This document shows positions 1 through 10,454 of a stretch of DNA of 64,000 nucleotides, piece after piece (the first letter of the stretch is position 1; each line of letters opens with the position of its first letter). The stretch covers positions 62,001 through 126,000 of the forward strand of contig JAPQWV010000662.1 in assembly GCA_027422505.1 (NCBI GenBank), given 5' to 3'. The translations under genes and the position numbers were made by a program. The stretch is from Craterostigma plantagineum (lineage: Eukaryota; Streptophyta; Magnoliopsida; Lamiales; Linderniaceae). The notes beneath the pieces are model-generated. The model saw only the letters and a program-made list of their open reading frames with translations. It did no database searches and was not told where the DNA came from.

Positions 1-1021
1 TTTTTCTTCAAATAAATAAAATAACGCAACCACATATAACATGTCCTAATCGTCTTTCCTCTAAATTAATAGACTCAATATTCTAAAGCGACTAGTAGGC
101 TAACATGCTGACAATGGTTCGAGGATGAAGGATAAAATGACAGGATAAACGGCTAAATATCGTGGCTCCAAATCAAAGAATAAGGCTAATAAGGCTCAAA
201 GGGGCTGACTAACTGATAGATATGTTGGGCACGGAGATATTTAGGCCAGTGACTCATCCTAAGTGCCTTTATCATTTTTCGTACACAAAAAATCCACAGT
301 GATATCGACATGCATAACAGAGCAAGTTCAAAAATATTCAGACTATGCGTGGCACTCAGAAAAACAAATCGAGCAAGTATTGTGTTGCTCTAATTTTTTT
401 TTCGGCTCAAAACTCACAATATTTTCCGGGTTTGTGTCTCATGATACGTACTATTCTTCTGAAGCAATCAATGTGATCAGATAATCATGCTAATATCACA
501 ACACGTAACATGCAAGATTTTCACACACAATTAGTTAAATCTTATCTCGACACCAGAAAAAATTTAAAAATTTTCATCGTCGACAGGAGATTTCACAAGT
601 AAAGTTCAAATCATAACCTTGATCAGTTAAACTAGCTAATAAATCTAAGAGATCGATATCATATAAAATCTAGCATGTGTCACCCCACCCCCAAACTAAT
701 TATCACATTGTCCCCAATGTGTAAAAATTTAAAGCAGATAGAGAGTTTAAGTGACACTGCCCTGAATAATGCGTTGATCGATGCGGGATGTGAGAAGATT
801 TTAGTTCCTTCATAAGATCAAGCTAGCTCGCGAACACACCACCCCCAAACTGATTATGACCCTGCGAGGAAACGTAACTAGACGGCACCGTGATTCGAAT
901 TGTGAAAATAAATTCAAAAGCAAAACACACTTAATAAAACGCGATACGATAAATATAAGACTCGAATACGAAATAAAACAGTAACACATAGATAGTACTT
1001 GGGTTGCCTCCCAAGAAGCGC
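1..1021 (-). other. Internal 3' region of the minus-strand LTR element, no gene seen
   Basis: No convincing coding frame occurs here. Two similar C-rich tracts, around 677-695 and 838-853, read on minus as G-rich, polypurine-like sequence of the form AGTTTGGGGGTGG. A palindrome-like CACATTGTCCCCAATGTG lies at about 703-720. Such G-rich tracts are common in the 3' internal region of plant gypsy-type elements. The short frames in this stretch look accidental. Confidence 0.5.
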
Positions 1022-2233
1022 TCATTTTATAGTCGGTAGTTCGACTCCTGTTCGAATTGATGGTCGACGATTCTGTATGTTCAGAAGAAGTACTGAACAT
1101 TTTGATTTCACCTTTTTGGAGAGGAGTTTGATCTCGGAGTGATATAGCTTCATGTGGTTGCAGTCTTTAAACTCTCTCCATAGGTCGACTTTCGGATCCC
1201 AACTAATGTAAAAATCAACGATCACCAGCGTCTTAACAAATTCCTCCGTGACTATGCTCTTCGAGTGATCTATTGAATTCATAGCCGCTCGTAGAAACGG
1301 ATCAAAACTCTCAGGTTCCATCTTTCTCTTCTCCACAAAATTGTATGATGCAAATTCCTCACTTTTTGTCGTTCGCTCAATATCTTGGTGAACTACGCAG
1401 TCAACGACTTTAAAACTCTCGCACCACTCGATTTTGACAACGGCCTTGTCGGTTGGAAGCATATGCTCGGCAATTTTCTGATCAATAGATGATTCGGGTT
1501 CTTCTTTCGACGTCGCATGACTAGGAATATCCTCAAGGACTTCCGGAAGGCTCGGCTTTGTCGGAATGGAATCTACAGTAGCCTCTGCAGGTTGATCGGC
1601 TTTTTCTGGTTCGATCTCATCTTCATTTTCATTTAGTTCCAACATTGGTTCTCGTGATGTTTCATAGCCCAGCTGAATGACTTCTGTGTCCTCTTTCGGA
1701 TTTGTCTCTGTGTCGCTCGTGAGTGCAAAAACTGCATTCTTAAGTTTTTCCACTTGCAATGCCAAACTCTTCATCGTCGCTTCTAAACTGTTAGAGCTCG
1801 TATTGACAAAGCTGTTTGAATTCCGATATCGCTCTTCAGTTTGTCGACCCTGTTCAGCCAGTCTCTCGAGCGCTTTCTCCCATGGGGCTTTCTCTTTTTG
1901 AGGCGATGAACTATAATTAGCCGAAAAATAATCTGAGCAGTCGCCTTCGTCTGAGTAGTGCATGTTGTTATAACATGTTTGTGGATAATTTTGGTTGAAT
2001 TGCGGTACATGGTCTGCAGAATATGATGCTCTCGTAGAATCTTCGTACCGATAATCCCAATATTTTGTGTTGTCAGGTGCTTCATAGTGATTATTCTCCC
2101 CTCGCCCGACGTACCATCCGAGAGGTTTATACTTGCATTGACTAGTGAGATGTGAACATCCACACCAGTCGCATTCTAGTTCATCATCGGATGTCTCATA
2201 GGATTCGGGAGAGTATCGTGAATATCGTTCCAT
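1022..2233 (-). CDS. Gag-like protein of a non-autonomous LTR retrotransposon (403 aa)
   Basis: This is an uninterrupted 403-codon frame beginning at an ATG about 200 bp downstream, on minus, of the primer-binding site, which is the expected gag position. Near the N terminus a zinc-knuckle-like cluster is visible: C21-x2-C24-x3-H28-x4-C33, close to the CCHC form. It is followed by Tyr/Asn-rich sequence, a short region with coiled-coil potential around residues 115-165, and a long acidic Glu/Asp/Pro-rich middle. No retropepsin, RT or integrase motif follows in frame. The knuckle suggests nucleic-acid binding, but the acidic bulk is unlike ordinary Gag. The frame is notably intact beside the broken genes around it. 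I do not recognise a specific named family. The alternative is a pol-less derivative of an Athila/Tat-like gypsy element. Confidence 0.55.
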   Translation of the reverse strand: MERYSRYSPESYETSDDELECDWCGCSHLTSQCKYKPLGWYVGRGENNHYEAPDNTKYWDYRYEDSTRASYSADHVPQFNQNYPQTCYNNMHYSDEGDCSDYFSANYSSSPQKEKAPWEKALERLAEQGRQTEERYRNSNSFVNTSSNSLEATMKSLALQVEKLKNAVFALTSDTETNPKEDTEVIQLGYETSREPMLELNENEDEIEPEKADQPAEATVDSIPTKPSLPEVLEDIPSHATSKEEPESSIDQKIAEHMLPTDKAVVKIEWCESFKVVDCVVHQDIERTTKSEEFASYNFVEKRKMEPESFDPFLRAAMNSIDHSKSIVTEEFVKTLVIVDFYISWDPKVDLWREFKDCNHMKLYHSEIKLLSKKVKSKCSVLLLNIQNRRPSIRTGVELPTIK

Positions 2234-2259
2234 CTGGAAAACACAAACGAGAAGATGAG

Positions 2260-2330
2260 AGTATCACTAATAATAATAATAATAATAATAATAGTAGTAA
2301 TAATAATAAAAATAATAATAATAATAAATG
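2260..2330. repeat. AAT-type trinucleotide microsatellite
   Basis: An imperfect run of TAA/AAT triplets lies between the gag-like start codon and the primer-binding site, within the element's untranslated leader. Confidence 0.9.
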
Positions 2331-2428
2331 ACAAGGATGACGATGATGATGATAATATTTAAAAAATAAAAATAAAAACGTCTACACTAAAATAAACAGA
2401 ATAAATCTTAAAACTAATAATACAGCTG

Positions 2429-2446
2429 TCCCCGGCAACGGCGCCA
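2429..2446 (-). other. Primer-binding site (tRNA-Asp type)
   Basis: On minus this reads TGGCGCCGTTGCCGGGGA, which I recognise as the common plant retrotransposon primer site complementary to the 3' end of tRNA-Asp. It lies 6 bp inside the LTR terminus (LTR end GTGCCA, then AGTTTT, then the site), so it fixes both the polarity and the LTR edge. Confidence 0.85.
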
Positions 2447-2452
2447 AAAACT

Positions 2453-4220
2453 TGGCACGCTCGAATACTAGCAAGTGTACTAGGTCGTGCAAGTAGTATA
2501 AAATGGACAAGTCCAAGTATCGATCCACGAGGACAGCTCGATTAATTTAAGATATTATTCTGAAATTTAATTTAGACTAAAACAAGTTTTGATATTTTGT
2601 GGATTTAATAAAATAAAATGCAAATAAAAAAATTAACATAATTAAAGCAAGAAAGAAAATGAATAAATTAACGACGGATGTGGTCAAGGCACGTGCTCGG
2701 CACAATATATTCCTACGTATTCATACGACTGATTTTTATCTAAACAATATAAATCTAGTTAAGGTAGAAATCCCTAAAATAATCGCTACTCGTTTGTCCC
2801 GCAATAACGATTCTATGCGAAAGTGAACCAATCAACTATATGTCTATATGACTGTAGTTACCCCGCACGCATTCGACTTTATGAATTTCCCCGAGTTTAG
2901 ACACTTTCGGCGCCTAAGGTCTCGGAAACCACACAGACGAAACCGAATTCCATTTCTGGTCGGTTTTACGTCGTGGTACTCGCTATCTATTGTTCTAACC
3001 GGTCTAATCACTTTGTCCGTCTCATAAACCAATCAAAGGTCATGCATATGTTGATCAGACATACGCAAGCATTAAACACAGATAACGAACACGTAACTTA
3101 AATCATACGATTAAATTAAATACAAACAACACCAACACGCAATTATAGTTCGGCCTAACACGCCCTTAACCACACAAGTAAATTAAACTAACATATTACT
3201 TAGCAAAACGAAGGTTTAAACATAACGAAAACAGTAAAACGAAAGATAGAATAATTACGTCCCTCACAGTACTTTTGTCGAACGGTTGGTGGGCGACTGA
3301 GAAGCGCCTTGGACCCTCGGCTCGTTTCTTGACTCCTGAGTCGTTATCAGCCGCGCCGCCAAGAATATCGCCCTCGTAGGTATATGCTCGCTTGTATGGC
3401 CTAAGCTCCGGCGTGGGTTTTTTTGGGTTGCGTGCCCAACTTTAAGTGGTCTGAGAGATGGATGCTCGTGATGAAACTGGGAGCTGCCTGGTTGTAGGTG
3501 AATCTTCCGTTGGTAGCGGGATGTGGCTTTTGGGTTTGAGGTGCTTAAGCGTGAGGTGCGTGCTTCCCTTAGAGCTGCCTTCTTTGCTTGATGGATGGTA
3601 ATGAAGTGAGTTGATTGGTTGGTGAGGTGAAGAGACGATGAGGGATGCTTCAGCTGCTCACTTCGTTGAGTGCTCTGCCAAATATTCTTTTCGTGGCCTT
3701 GAGCTTGAGCTTTGGAGAATAATATTACGTTGTGTTTTCAGCTCCGTAATCTCTCCCCTCTCATGTACGTGAAGGCTGTTGTTTATAGGTGATTGAGAGC
3801 AAAGTTGGTCAATCCCATCTTAATCATTGCGCAGCCTTCTCTTGGTATTTGTTTCTATTTTCCATCCTTGAGCACATTGAAATCTTCGAGCAGCCAAAGA
3901 AAAGATTTTTCTTCCTTCAATAAATATCTTGAGCCGTGTGTGAATCTTCATATGTTGGTTCCTCTTTTGTCATATGCGAATGAAACCAAAACCCAGCTTC
4001 CCACTTGATTGAATGAGTCAGCTTATGGTGGCTTCCAATAATTGTCTACAAACGTGATATTCCCACAGTATATTTATCTCTTTTTCTTTTATCTTTTGCT
4101 CACATAAATGCCACATGAGTAATGAAATGTAATCGTGGGATATTTGAAGATAATTCGATAAATAATAACTAATAGCACGCTTTTACGGGGATTAAAATTA
4201 CTTAAAATCCTAACTTATCA
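2453..4220 (-). repeat. Long terminal repeat of the minus-strand element (1768 bp)
   Basis: On minus it begins TGATAAGTTAGGAT and ends GTGCCA, giving the canonical TG...CA termini, with the primer-binding site directly downstream. It holds no coding frame I would accept. The right edge coincides with the start of sequence that reads as Tat-gypsy gag/protease. I cannot compare it with its partner LTR, which is outside the window. Confidence 0.75.
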
Positions 4221-4336
4221 ATGCGGATCGAGCCACAGAGGGAAGCCAAGGCTGGTCGGAGACAGGATGACCATCGGCGCACGCCCGAGCGTAGCTGAAC
4301 ACCCGAAAACCTTATGCGCCCCCTCGACGGATCAGT

Positions 4337-5003
4337 ATGATATCGGGCGGACCTTCGATCGGAGATTCGAACAGAGTTAGGAAGGCTGAAGTGAGAAAAT
4401 TAGAGAGCTGGGAGATAACCCCGGGAAAGAGGCGTACGGGACCCACCATATCATTCGGGCCGGAAGACTTCCATGGAGGAGATGATACACACGAGGATGC
4501 CCTGGTCATCCGGGCAGAGATAGCTAATCAAGACATGGGGAGGGTGTTCGTCGACAATGGGAGCTCGGTGAATATCATCTTCAAGGAGACAATGAATCAG
4601 ATGGAGTTAGGGGAGTACCATGTGGACTCGGTAGAGACAGCCCTGTTCGGATTCACGGGGCATACAATCGAGGCCGTAGGGTTGATACGGTTACCCTTGA
4701 CCCTCGGATCGGGCGAGCTGAAGAAGACCAGGATCACTTCCTTCCTGGTGGTCGATATGTCCTCCTCTTACAACGTCATACTAGGCCACCAACCCTGAGT
4801 TCGTTTGCGGCAATTGCTTCAGCCCTGCATAAAAAAATGAAATTCCCCATTGGGAACCAAGTGGGGGAAGTGCTAGGGGATAGGAAGATAGCACACAAAT
4901 GCTACGTGGAAGAGGTAAGGGTTGAGCTGAAATCGTTGAAGAGCCGCCGATACAATCACCCTCGGAATCGCGAAGATCCTTTACTATACACACGTCTCAG
5001 GGA
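4337..5003 (+). pseudogene. Gag C-terminus and aspartic protease of the Tat-type gypsy element
   Basis: The frame carries the retropepsin active-site region VFVDNGSSVNIIF, where the catalytic Asp is followed by Asn instead of the usual Thr or Ser. A hydrophobic strand and SSYNVILGHQP follow, resembling the flap-to-C-terminal ILG region of plant gypsy proteases. The upstream stretch ISFGPEDFHGGDD is typical of the Gag-protease linker in this lineage. A TGA at 4797 and further stops interrupt the expected continuation toward RT. It would have cleaved the Gag-Pol precursor inside virus-like particles. The loss of frame makes it non-functional. Confidence 0.75.
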
Positions 5004-6037
5004 TTGACAGCCGAGGAAGAGATGGAGGAGGTCATGATCCGATCTCCTTCAGGAACGATCAAGATACCCCGAGATCTACCTGCCGAATTAAAAAAGGATC
5101 TTATCGAGCAGTTGAAGAAGAATGAGGATGTGTTCGTCTGGAGCGAACGAACTGACAGTGGTACCCCGAGAAGTGAGGGAACATCGGCTAAACATCTCCC
5201 ACACCGTCCGTCCTGTTTTTCAGAAGAAGAGACATTTAGGAGCCCATAAAGATGCGATAGTGAGAGAGCAGGTCAGGGATATTCTCAAAGCAGGATATAT
5301 CCGAGAAGTCCAGTTCCCAACCTGGCTCTCGAATGTTGTCTTAGTTCCCAAATCGGGTGGGAAATGGCGAATGTGCGTGGACTTCATTGACTTAAACAAG
5401 GCGTGCCTCAAGGATTGCTACCCCTGCCACGGATCGATCAGCTGATCGATCTACGGAAGAGCATGAATTATCATGTTTTCTCGATGCCTTCCAACGCTAT
5501 CATCAGATCGGGTTGGCGGAAGAGGACCAAACCAAAGTGAGCTTCATCACATCCGAGGGGACCTTTTGCTACGTGGTCATGCCCTTCGGACTGAAGAGCG
5601 CGGGGGCCACATACCAAAGACTTATGGATCAAGTGTTCAAAAATCAGATCGGGAGAAATGTGGAGGTGTATGTAGATGACATCTTGATAAAATCCAAGAC
5701 ACAAAATAGCTTTTCGGCGGACATTCGGGAAACTTTTTCTACGGCCAGAAGGTATGGGCTGAAATTATACCCCGCCAAGTGCACGTTCGGTATTCGATCG
5801 GGAAAATTCTTAGGGTACATGGTCACTAGATCGGGAACCGAGGCTAACCCCGATACGGTGAAGTCCATTGCAGACATGGCATCGCCTAAGATGCTCAACG
5901 ACGTCCAAGGATTGACGGGAAGGATCACGGCATTGTCCCGATTTATCTCTCGATCGGGCGAGCGAAGCATGCCATTCTTCAGGGTGTTGCGGAAAGTAAA
6001 GAACTTCGAGTGGATGCCCGAGTGTGAAAAAGCCTTT
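5004..6037 (+). pseudogene. Reverse transcriptase of the Tat-type gypsy element
   Basis: The RT is spread over three frames. Fingers sequence includes GKWRMCVDFIDLNKAC (near 5361-5405), a palm segment includes PFGLKSAGATYQRLMD (near 5583-5630), and the catalytic YVDD box is at 5669-5680, followed by ILIKSK. Thumb sequence continues to ERSMPFFRVLRK. Frameshifts lie near 5200 and 5440, and the frame ends at a TAG at 6038-6040 where homologues usually have Trp. All three catalytic Asp positions can be inferred only across frames. It copied element RNA into cDNA in the parent element and is inactive here. Confidence 0.8.
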
Positions 6038-6043
6038 TAGGAA

Positions 6044-6516
6044 TTGAAAGAATATTTGAATGAGCTACCGGTGTTGAACAAACCAAAGACCGTAGAGGAG
6101 CTAACAGTCTATCTTTCCACCACTCCCCGAGCAATCAGCTCTGTTTTGGTCAGGGAGGAAGACAATGTACAAAAGCTGATTTACTTCGTCAACCACATTT
6201 TAAAAGGAGCAGAGACCCGATATTCATCACAAGAGAAGCACTGGCATTGGTGGTCACGGCGCGGAAGCTGAGGCTCTACTTCCTTTCTCACCCGGTCGTG
6301 GTGTTGATAAACAGCCCATTGTGTACCATCGTGACCCGGCCCGATGTATCAGGAAGATCAATCAAGTGGGTGACTGAGCTGGGAGAGTATGACATTCAGT
6401 TTAAGGCCCGAGTAGCTATCAAAGCTCAAGCCTTGACAGATTTCATTGTCGAGATGGTGGAAGAAGGACCTGCAGAGATGTGGAAGGTTTATGTGGACGG
6501 GTCCTCTTGTCAGTAA
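6044..6516 (+). pseudogene. RNase H (first, retroviral-type) domain of the Tat-type element
   Basis: The frame after the RT stop reads as the connection and RNase H region of gypsy Pol: LNKPKTVEELTVYLSTT, then SSVLVREEDNVQKLIYFV. After a frameshift near 6245 it continues as ARKLRLYFLSHPVVVLIN. A TAA at about 6514 ends it just after YVDGSSCQ, which already belongs to the second RNase H. The domain would have removed the RNA strand of the replication hybrid. Frameshift and stop exclude function. Confidence 0.65.
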
Positions 6517-6900
6517 GGAAATGGCATTGGACTTGTGATTATATCACCCTGGGGGGAAGAGACCAGCTTGGGAGTAAGGTTAGACTTCCGAGCATCCAAC
6601 AACGAGGCCGAGTACGAGGCATTGCTGCTCGGGATAAGGACGGCTGGTAGGATGGGATTAACTCGAATGACCTTCTATTCTGACTCGCAGCTGGTGGTCC
6701 AGCACACAGAGGAAAATTTTACCATTAAAGAAGAAAGACTAGCTGAGTATGCGAAGGCCTTTGAGAAGCTGAAAGGAAAGTTTGAGGAATTCAAGCTAGT
6801 GCTCATCAATCGAAGGGAGAATGAAAAGGCAGACTGCATCGCCAAGTGGGCCAGCGTGTTAAATTCGCCCGAGGAAGGAGTAAGGACAGAACGGGCCCCG
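6482..6900 (+). pseudogene. Second (archaeal-type) RNase H of the Tat-type element
   Basis: The acidic residues of an RNase H fold can be read in order: YVDGSS, then NNEAEYEALLLG, then FYSDSQLVV, and an Asp in NEKAD. A second RNase H of this type between the first RNase H and integrase is a known hallmark of the Tat lineage. It would give additional RNA-strand cleavage during plus-strand priming. A single TAA after YVDGSSCQ interrupts the start; the rest of the domain is open in one frame that continues into integrase. Confidence 0.75.
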
Positions 6901-6929
6901 CAAATTCACCAGATAGAAGGAAGGAAGAA

Positions 6930-8167
6930 AATTAACCCCGAGGATTGGCGATACGACATCTGCCGATACCTGGAAGAGCAAGTACTTCTCGAGGAGAGGG
7001 TCCAGGCCCGAACGACCCACAAAAGGGCGAGCTACTTCACACTCATCGACAGGGTCTTGTTCAAAAGATCTTACGCGGGCCCCCTGCTGAGATGCCTATC
7101 TAAGGAGGAGTCCGAGGAGGTTTTGGTGGATATCCAAGAAGGAAGTTGCGGGAGTCACATCGGGGGAATGGCGCTAGCGCACAAAGCTATGCTGGCAGGT
7201 TTCTTATGGCCGACCATGAAATCAGACTCGATCAGGATGGTGAGGGGTTGTTACCGATGTCAAAAACAAGCGAACCTGCAAAGAGCTCCTACGGAGATGA
7301 TGAAAGCGGTCGTGCCATCCTGCCCGTTCGATCAATGGGGTTTAGACATCGCGGGCCATTCGAGGGAAATGCCAGGCAGAAAAGGTTTCTCTTAGTGGCT
7401 GTCGATTATTTCTCCAAATGGGTCGAGGCTGAAGCGCTGGTTCAAATCACAGAAGCGGCAGTCATTTCTTTCGTGTGGAAAAATATACTATGTCGATTCG
7501 GCATCCCGAGGAGGTTAATAAGCGATAATGGAAGGCAATTCAGCGGGCGCAGATTAAAAGAGTGGTGCACTGGCTACGGAATCGAGCAAGTATTCACCTC
7601 CGTGGCCCATCCCCAAAGTAATGGCCAAGTGGAGGTAACGAATCAGACCATCGTTCTGGCTTTGAAGGTCCGATTGGATGGGCTGAAAAGAGCATGGTTC
7701 AATGAGCTGCAAAGCATGCTTTGGTCCTACAGAACCACGCCTCGAGTCGGAAACAAGGAGACCCCGTTCAGCCTGGTGTACGGAAGTGAAGCGGTGTTAC
7801 CGGTCGAGGTATGGCAGGGAAGTGCTCGGGTAATGGGATACTTGGAAGAGAATGATCAGCTCCGTGCAGACGAGCTCAACCTAATCGAAGAAGGAAGATA
7901 GAAGGATGCACTGGAGATGGCAGCGTATCAAAGGAAGATTACTCGCGCGCACAACCGAAGGGTATGCTTGAAAAGGTTCGAGGAAGGTGACCTTGTCATG
8001 AAGGAGATACAACACAAAGGAGAAAGAGGGAAACTCGACCCGAAATATGAAGGGCCTTATAAGGTGATAAGAAAGACCGGGAGGCTGCCTACTACCTGGA
8101 AGACATGGAAGAAAGAAAGTTGGAAAAACCACACAATGCTCGGCATTTGAGGAAATACTACCCCTGA
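6930..8167 (+). pseudogene. Integrase of the Tat-type gypsy element
   Basis: The N-terminal zinc-binding region is visible as SCGSHIGGMALAHKAML followed by GCYRCQKQ. The catalytic core holds LVAVDYFSKWVEAE (first Asp), LISDNGRQF (second Asp) and HPQSNGQVEVTNQ (Glu region). The C-terminal segment FEEGDLVMKEIQHKGERGKL is followed by a degenerate PYKVIRKTG strand and the usual ending LRKYYP with TGA at 8165-8167. There are frame changes near 7390, 7900 and 8100, and a stop at 7899-7901. The enzyme joined element cDNA to the host chromosome. It is broken here. Confidence 0.8.
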
Positions 8168-8304
8168 GAGACCGAGCTCCTATCCTATTCTATCCTATTT
8201 TATTATGTTATTCATTGTTTGCTTTGTTTTCGGTTTGCATGATTCCGCTTGATTATTTCCTGTTTCGCGAATGCGCTATTGAATGAAGTTATTTATTTTT
8301 GTAA
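8168..8304 (+). other. 3' untranslated region of the Tat-type element
   Basis: T-rich sequence follows the Pol stop and includes repeated CTATCCTATT-like words. No gene is seen. Confidence 0.5.
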
Positions 8305-8690
8305 AGTATGAAAAGATCTCGATCAAGACCTTGGAAGAAACAAGGTTAAATGATTTTCGCCATCGAGAAGAGATCTCGATCAAGACCTTGCAAGAAACAA
8401 TGTTAAATGATTTTCGCCATCGAGAAGAGATCTCGATCACGACCTTGGAAGAAACAAGGTTAAATGATTTTCGCCATCGAGAAGAGATATCGATCAAGAC
8501 CTTGGAAGAAACAAGGTTAAATGATTTTGCCATCGAGAAGAGATCTCGACTAGGACCTTGAAAGAAACAAGGTTAAACGATTTTCGCCGAATAGAGGACG
8601 TCGACACCAAGAAGCGATCTCGATCAAAGTCAACTTACAATTTTTGCAGATTAAATAATTTCGCCCTCGAGAGGAGACTTCAAGCAAGGC
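8305..8690 (+). repeat. 57-bp tandem repeat array in the Tat-element 3' region
   Basis: The word AGATCTCGAT or a one-base variant recurs at 8314, 8371, 8428 and 8485 with exactly 57-bp spacing, then at 8541 after a one-base loss. Two more degenerate copies reach about 8690. Because 57 is divisible by 3, both strands show a 19-residue periodic open frame; I regard that as a by-product and not a gene. Tandem arrays just downstream of integrase are known in Tat/Ogre-type elements. Confidence 0.9.
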
Positions 8691-8829
8691 CAAGGAATAA
8701 ATAAAAGAGATAATAAACAAAGCCTTGCGACCACTAACATCGATAAAACGACAAAAAACGTAGAGTAGTGAAACAAAAATGAATACTACGACCCAGAGCC
8801 CCGAGCATAAGGGGTGCCCGAGTGTCTCA

Positions 8830-9560
8830 TTCCTGGAGAAATAATAGCTTCTCGAGCACCGAGGACCTTTTTCCGGCGCAGTTCAGAAATTCCGCTCAGG
8901 CAAGGGGAGAAAGCCCGCCTCGCGTACCTCGAAATCCTGGTGCTGGCCGCTACATCGTCAGGTCTCGAGCGAAGCTTTGGACCTCTGCTCGGGATTCAGC
9001 CAGTAACTCCTTCAGCCTAGCGGTTTCTCGATCTTTCTCACTTCAGAAAGTCGTCAGTCGGGAGCTGGCGTCCTCGTATTAGCGAATCAAGCTGCGTTGT
9101 TGGGAGTGACGCCGAAGTCCCTCGCAGGAAAGCGAATAGGACCAGAAAGAAGGTTAATAAGGCTGAAAGAGGAAAGACAGGAAGCAAAATTAAAAGTAAC
9201 CCACCTGACTCTGGGACAGGGCCCACTGGTCCCAAAGCTCGGGATCAAAAAATCTCGCCAGATGCCGCTTTTCGTCAGGTCCTAGGAAGCTCTCCATAAA
9301 CTGACGAGAGGAAATACCATCAGTTTCTAGAAGATAACGCGGAGTAGGTCGAGATCTCCCTGATGAGTCCTCGGGAAGGAGGGGTTACGGCGACTTGGCC
9401 CTCCCTGTGCGGAATCCGCATTCACGTCTGAGGTAAAACCTACCGCCTCCTCCCATAGATCCCAAAGAGGACGAACTGGCGGATCTAAACCTGGGCCAGG
9501 CGGAGATTCCTCATAAGGTGATGAGGCGCTATTCTATGATCCATCGAAAAGCTGGGCAAG
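8830..9560 (-). pseudogene. Decayed antisense ORF of the Tat-type element
   Basis: Minus-strand segments read as plausible protein. Around 9210-9360 a frame gives PTPRYLLETDGISSRQFMES followed by LARFFDPELWDQWALSQSQ and a GT donor context (CAG then GTGGGT). After about 50 bp a CTTTCAG acceptor context is followed by NLLSGPIRFPARDFG. Further on comes a charged, coiled-coil-like stretch, RETARLKELLAESRAEVQSF (about 8952-9035). Extra antisense ORFs after integrase have been described in Tat-lineage elements, which fits this position. Several stops make it a relic. The intron is my inference from splice-like borders. Confidence 0.45.
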
Positions 9561-9865
9561 AAGCACAAACCTCAGAAGATAAGGAACATTGGTATATTAC
9601 GAGTCAGGCGAAGAAAAGAGAGTACCCACGGCGGGGGGACAATATGACCTGAAAGAGATAAATTCGATGAAGCTCAATGTGGAGAGGATGAGGAGAATAG
9701 ATTGAACAATAGCCGATAAGGAAGGAACCAGTAAACGTTGGACTTTGAGAATTCGAAAATTTAAAACAAGGAAGGCAAAGTTTAAGGACGTAATGACCGT
9801 TGACTAACGTTCGGAAAGGCGCTCAAACAAATGATGGAACACCTGGAATAGTGCTCGATTTCCTT

Positions 9866-9875
9866 TATATAAAAG
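9866..9875 (+). promoter_or_regulatory. TATA-like box, probable remnant of a 3' LTR promoter
   Basis: TATATAAAAG lies in the non-coding tail of the Tat element (about 9600-9950), where its 3' LTR would be expected. I could not delimit the LTR ends because the 5' LTR is missing. No gene is seen in 9600-9950. Confidence 0.35.
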
Positions 9876-9950
9876 GAAAAAATTTTATGTATATTTTCGT
9901 ATAGTCTAACTAATATAGTTTAGATAGTCACGCGACTTAGGAGTAAACTA

Positions 9951-10442
9951 AGTAGTAGAAGGCAGGGCGCCACATGGACTATATAGGTTCATGAGTATTC
10001 TATGCCGCACATGACCTTTAGATGGCTCTAGAGAGCAAATATGAAGAAGGTCAACATGACCGCTCCACACAATCAAGGACCTGAGGTCGAAGGGTTTCCC
10101 AACAATCACATACACGTTAGTCAGTTCTGGCAATCACCTACCACAATTCAATTGTAAAAAAGAATAGGTTGATGCTGAAGACTGAAGTCAACAAGTTCTG
10201 TGATGGGACACTCAAAGTAATCAAGAAGAATATAGAGAAGAGTTTGTAAGAAATCAACAGAGAGACCATGTTGAACCTTCACAGGTTCGTGAAAGAACAA
10301 CTGCTTCTGATGGAGCTACTTGAAGCTATTGAGGAGCGACTAGAGTTGAGGAATGCTATTAGAAACTACGAGAATGCGCTGGGCTTGCGCAGGTCATACT
10401 ATTCCCAATGAGGACAGATAGCGCGGAAGAGCAATCAAGCAC
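9951..10442 (+). pseudogene. 3'-terminal ORF remnant of a SIRE-like copia element
   Basis: The stretch directly upstream of a polypurine tract and LTR holds a broken plus frame with helical, charged sequence such as LKTEVNKFCDGTLKVIKK and LLEAIEERLELRNAIRNYE, with scattered stops. By position it would be the C-terminal end of the extra ORF that SIRE-type elements carry after pol, comparable to the separate ORF beginning at 62882. Direct similarity between the two cannot be shown because they cover different parts. The left boundary with the Tat remnant is uncertain. Confidence 0.35.
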
Positions 10443-10454
10443 AAATGGGGAGAA
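10443..10454 (+). other. Polypurine tract of a SIRE-like copia element
   Basis: AAATGGGGAGAA lies immediately before the LTR start TGTAAAG. The same arrangement (AAAGGGGGAGAA before TGTAGAA) occurs at 50837-50848. Confidence 0.75.

Larger units (their letters stand above)
1..4220 (-). mobile_element. Non-autonomous LTR retrotransposon, partial (one LTR plus internal region)
   Basis: Read on minus, the order is LTR (2453-4220), primer-binding site (2429-2446), a gag-like frame (1022-2233), then about 1 kb with no long frame. No protease, RT or integrase homology is visible in the part present, which suggests a LARD-type element; the other LTR would lie left of the window. The LTR ends exactly where decayed Tat-gypsy coding sequence begins (4221), so this element probably inserted into the Tat element. 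The second copy of the target site is outside the window, so that cannot be confirmed here. Confidence 0.7.
4221..9950 (+). mobile_element. Decayed Tat/Retand-type Ty3-gypsy retrotransposon, 5' truncated
   Basis: The domain order on plus is protease, RT, RNase H, a second RNase H, integrase, a tandem-repeat 3' region and traces of an antisense ORF. Two consecutive RNase H domains plus extra sequence after integrase point to the Tat lineage of plant gypsy elements. The 5' LTR and most of gag are absent. Many stops and frameshifts make it inactive. The right edge is uncertain; a TATA-like box at 9866 suggests remnants of the 3' LTR. Confidence 0.75.

Noticed and set aside
8276..8561. Repetitive 85-92-codon frames on both strands
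   Set aside because: The 57-bp period is a multiple of three, so the frames are a by-product of the tandem repeat after the Tat integrase.
8305..8690. CRISPR-like regular array
   Set aside because: Units are contiguous repeats without variable spacers and the genome is a plant.
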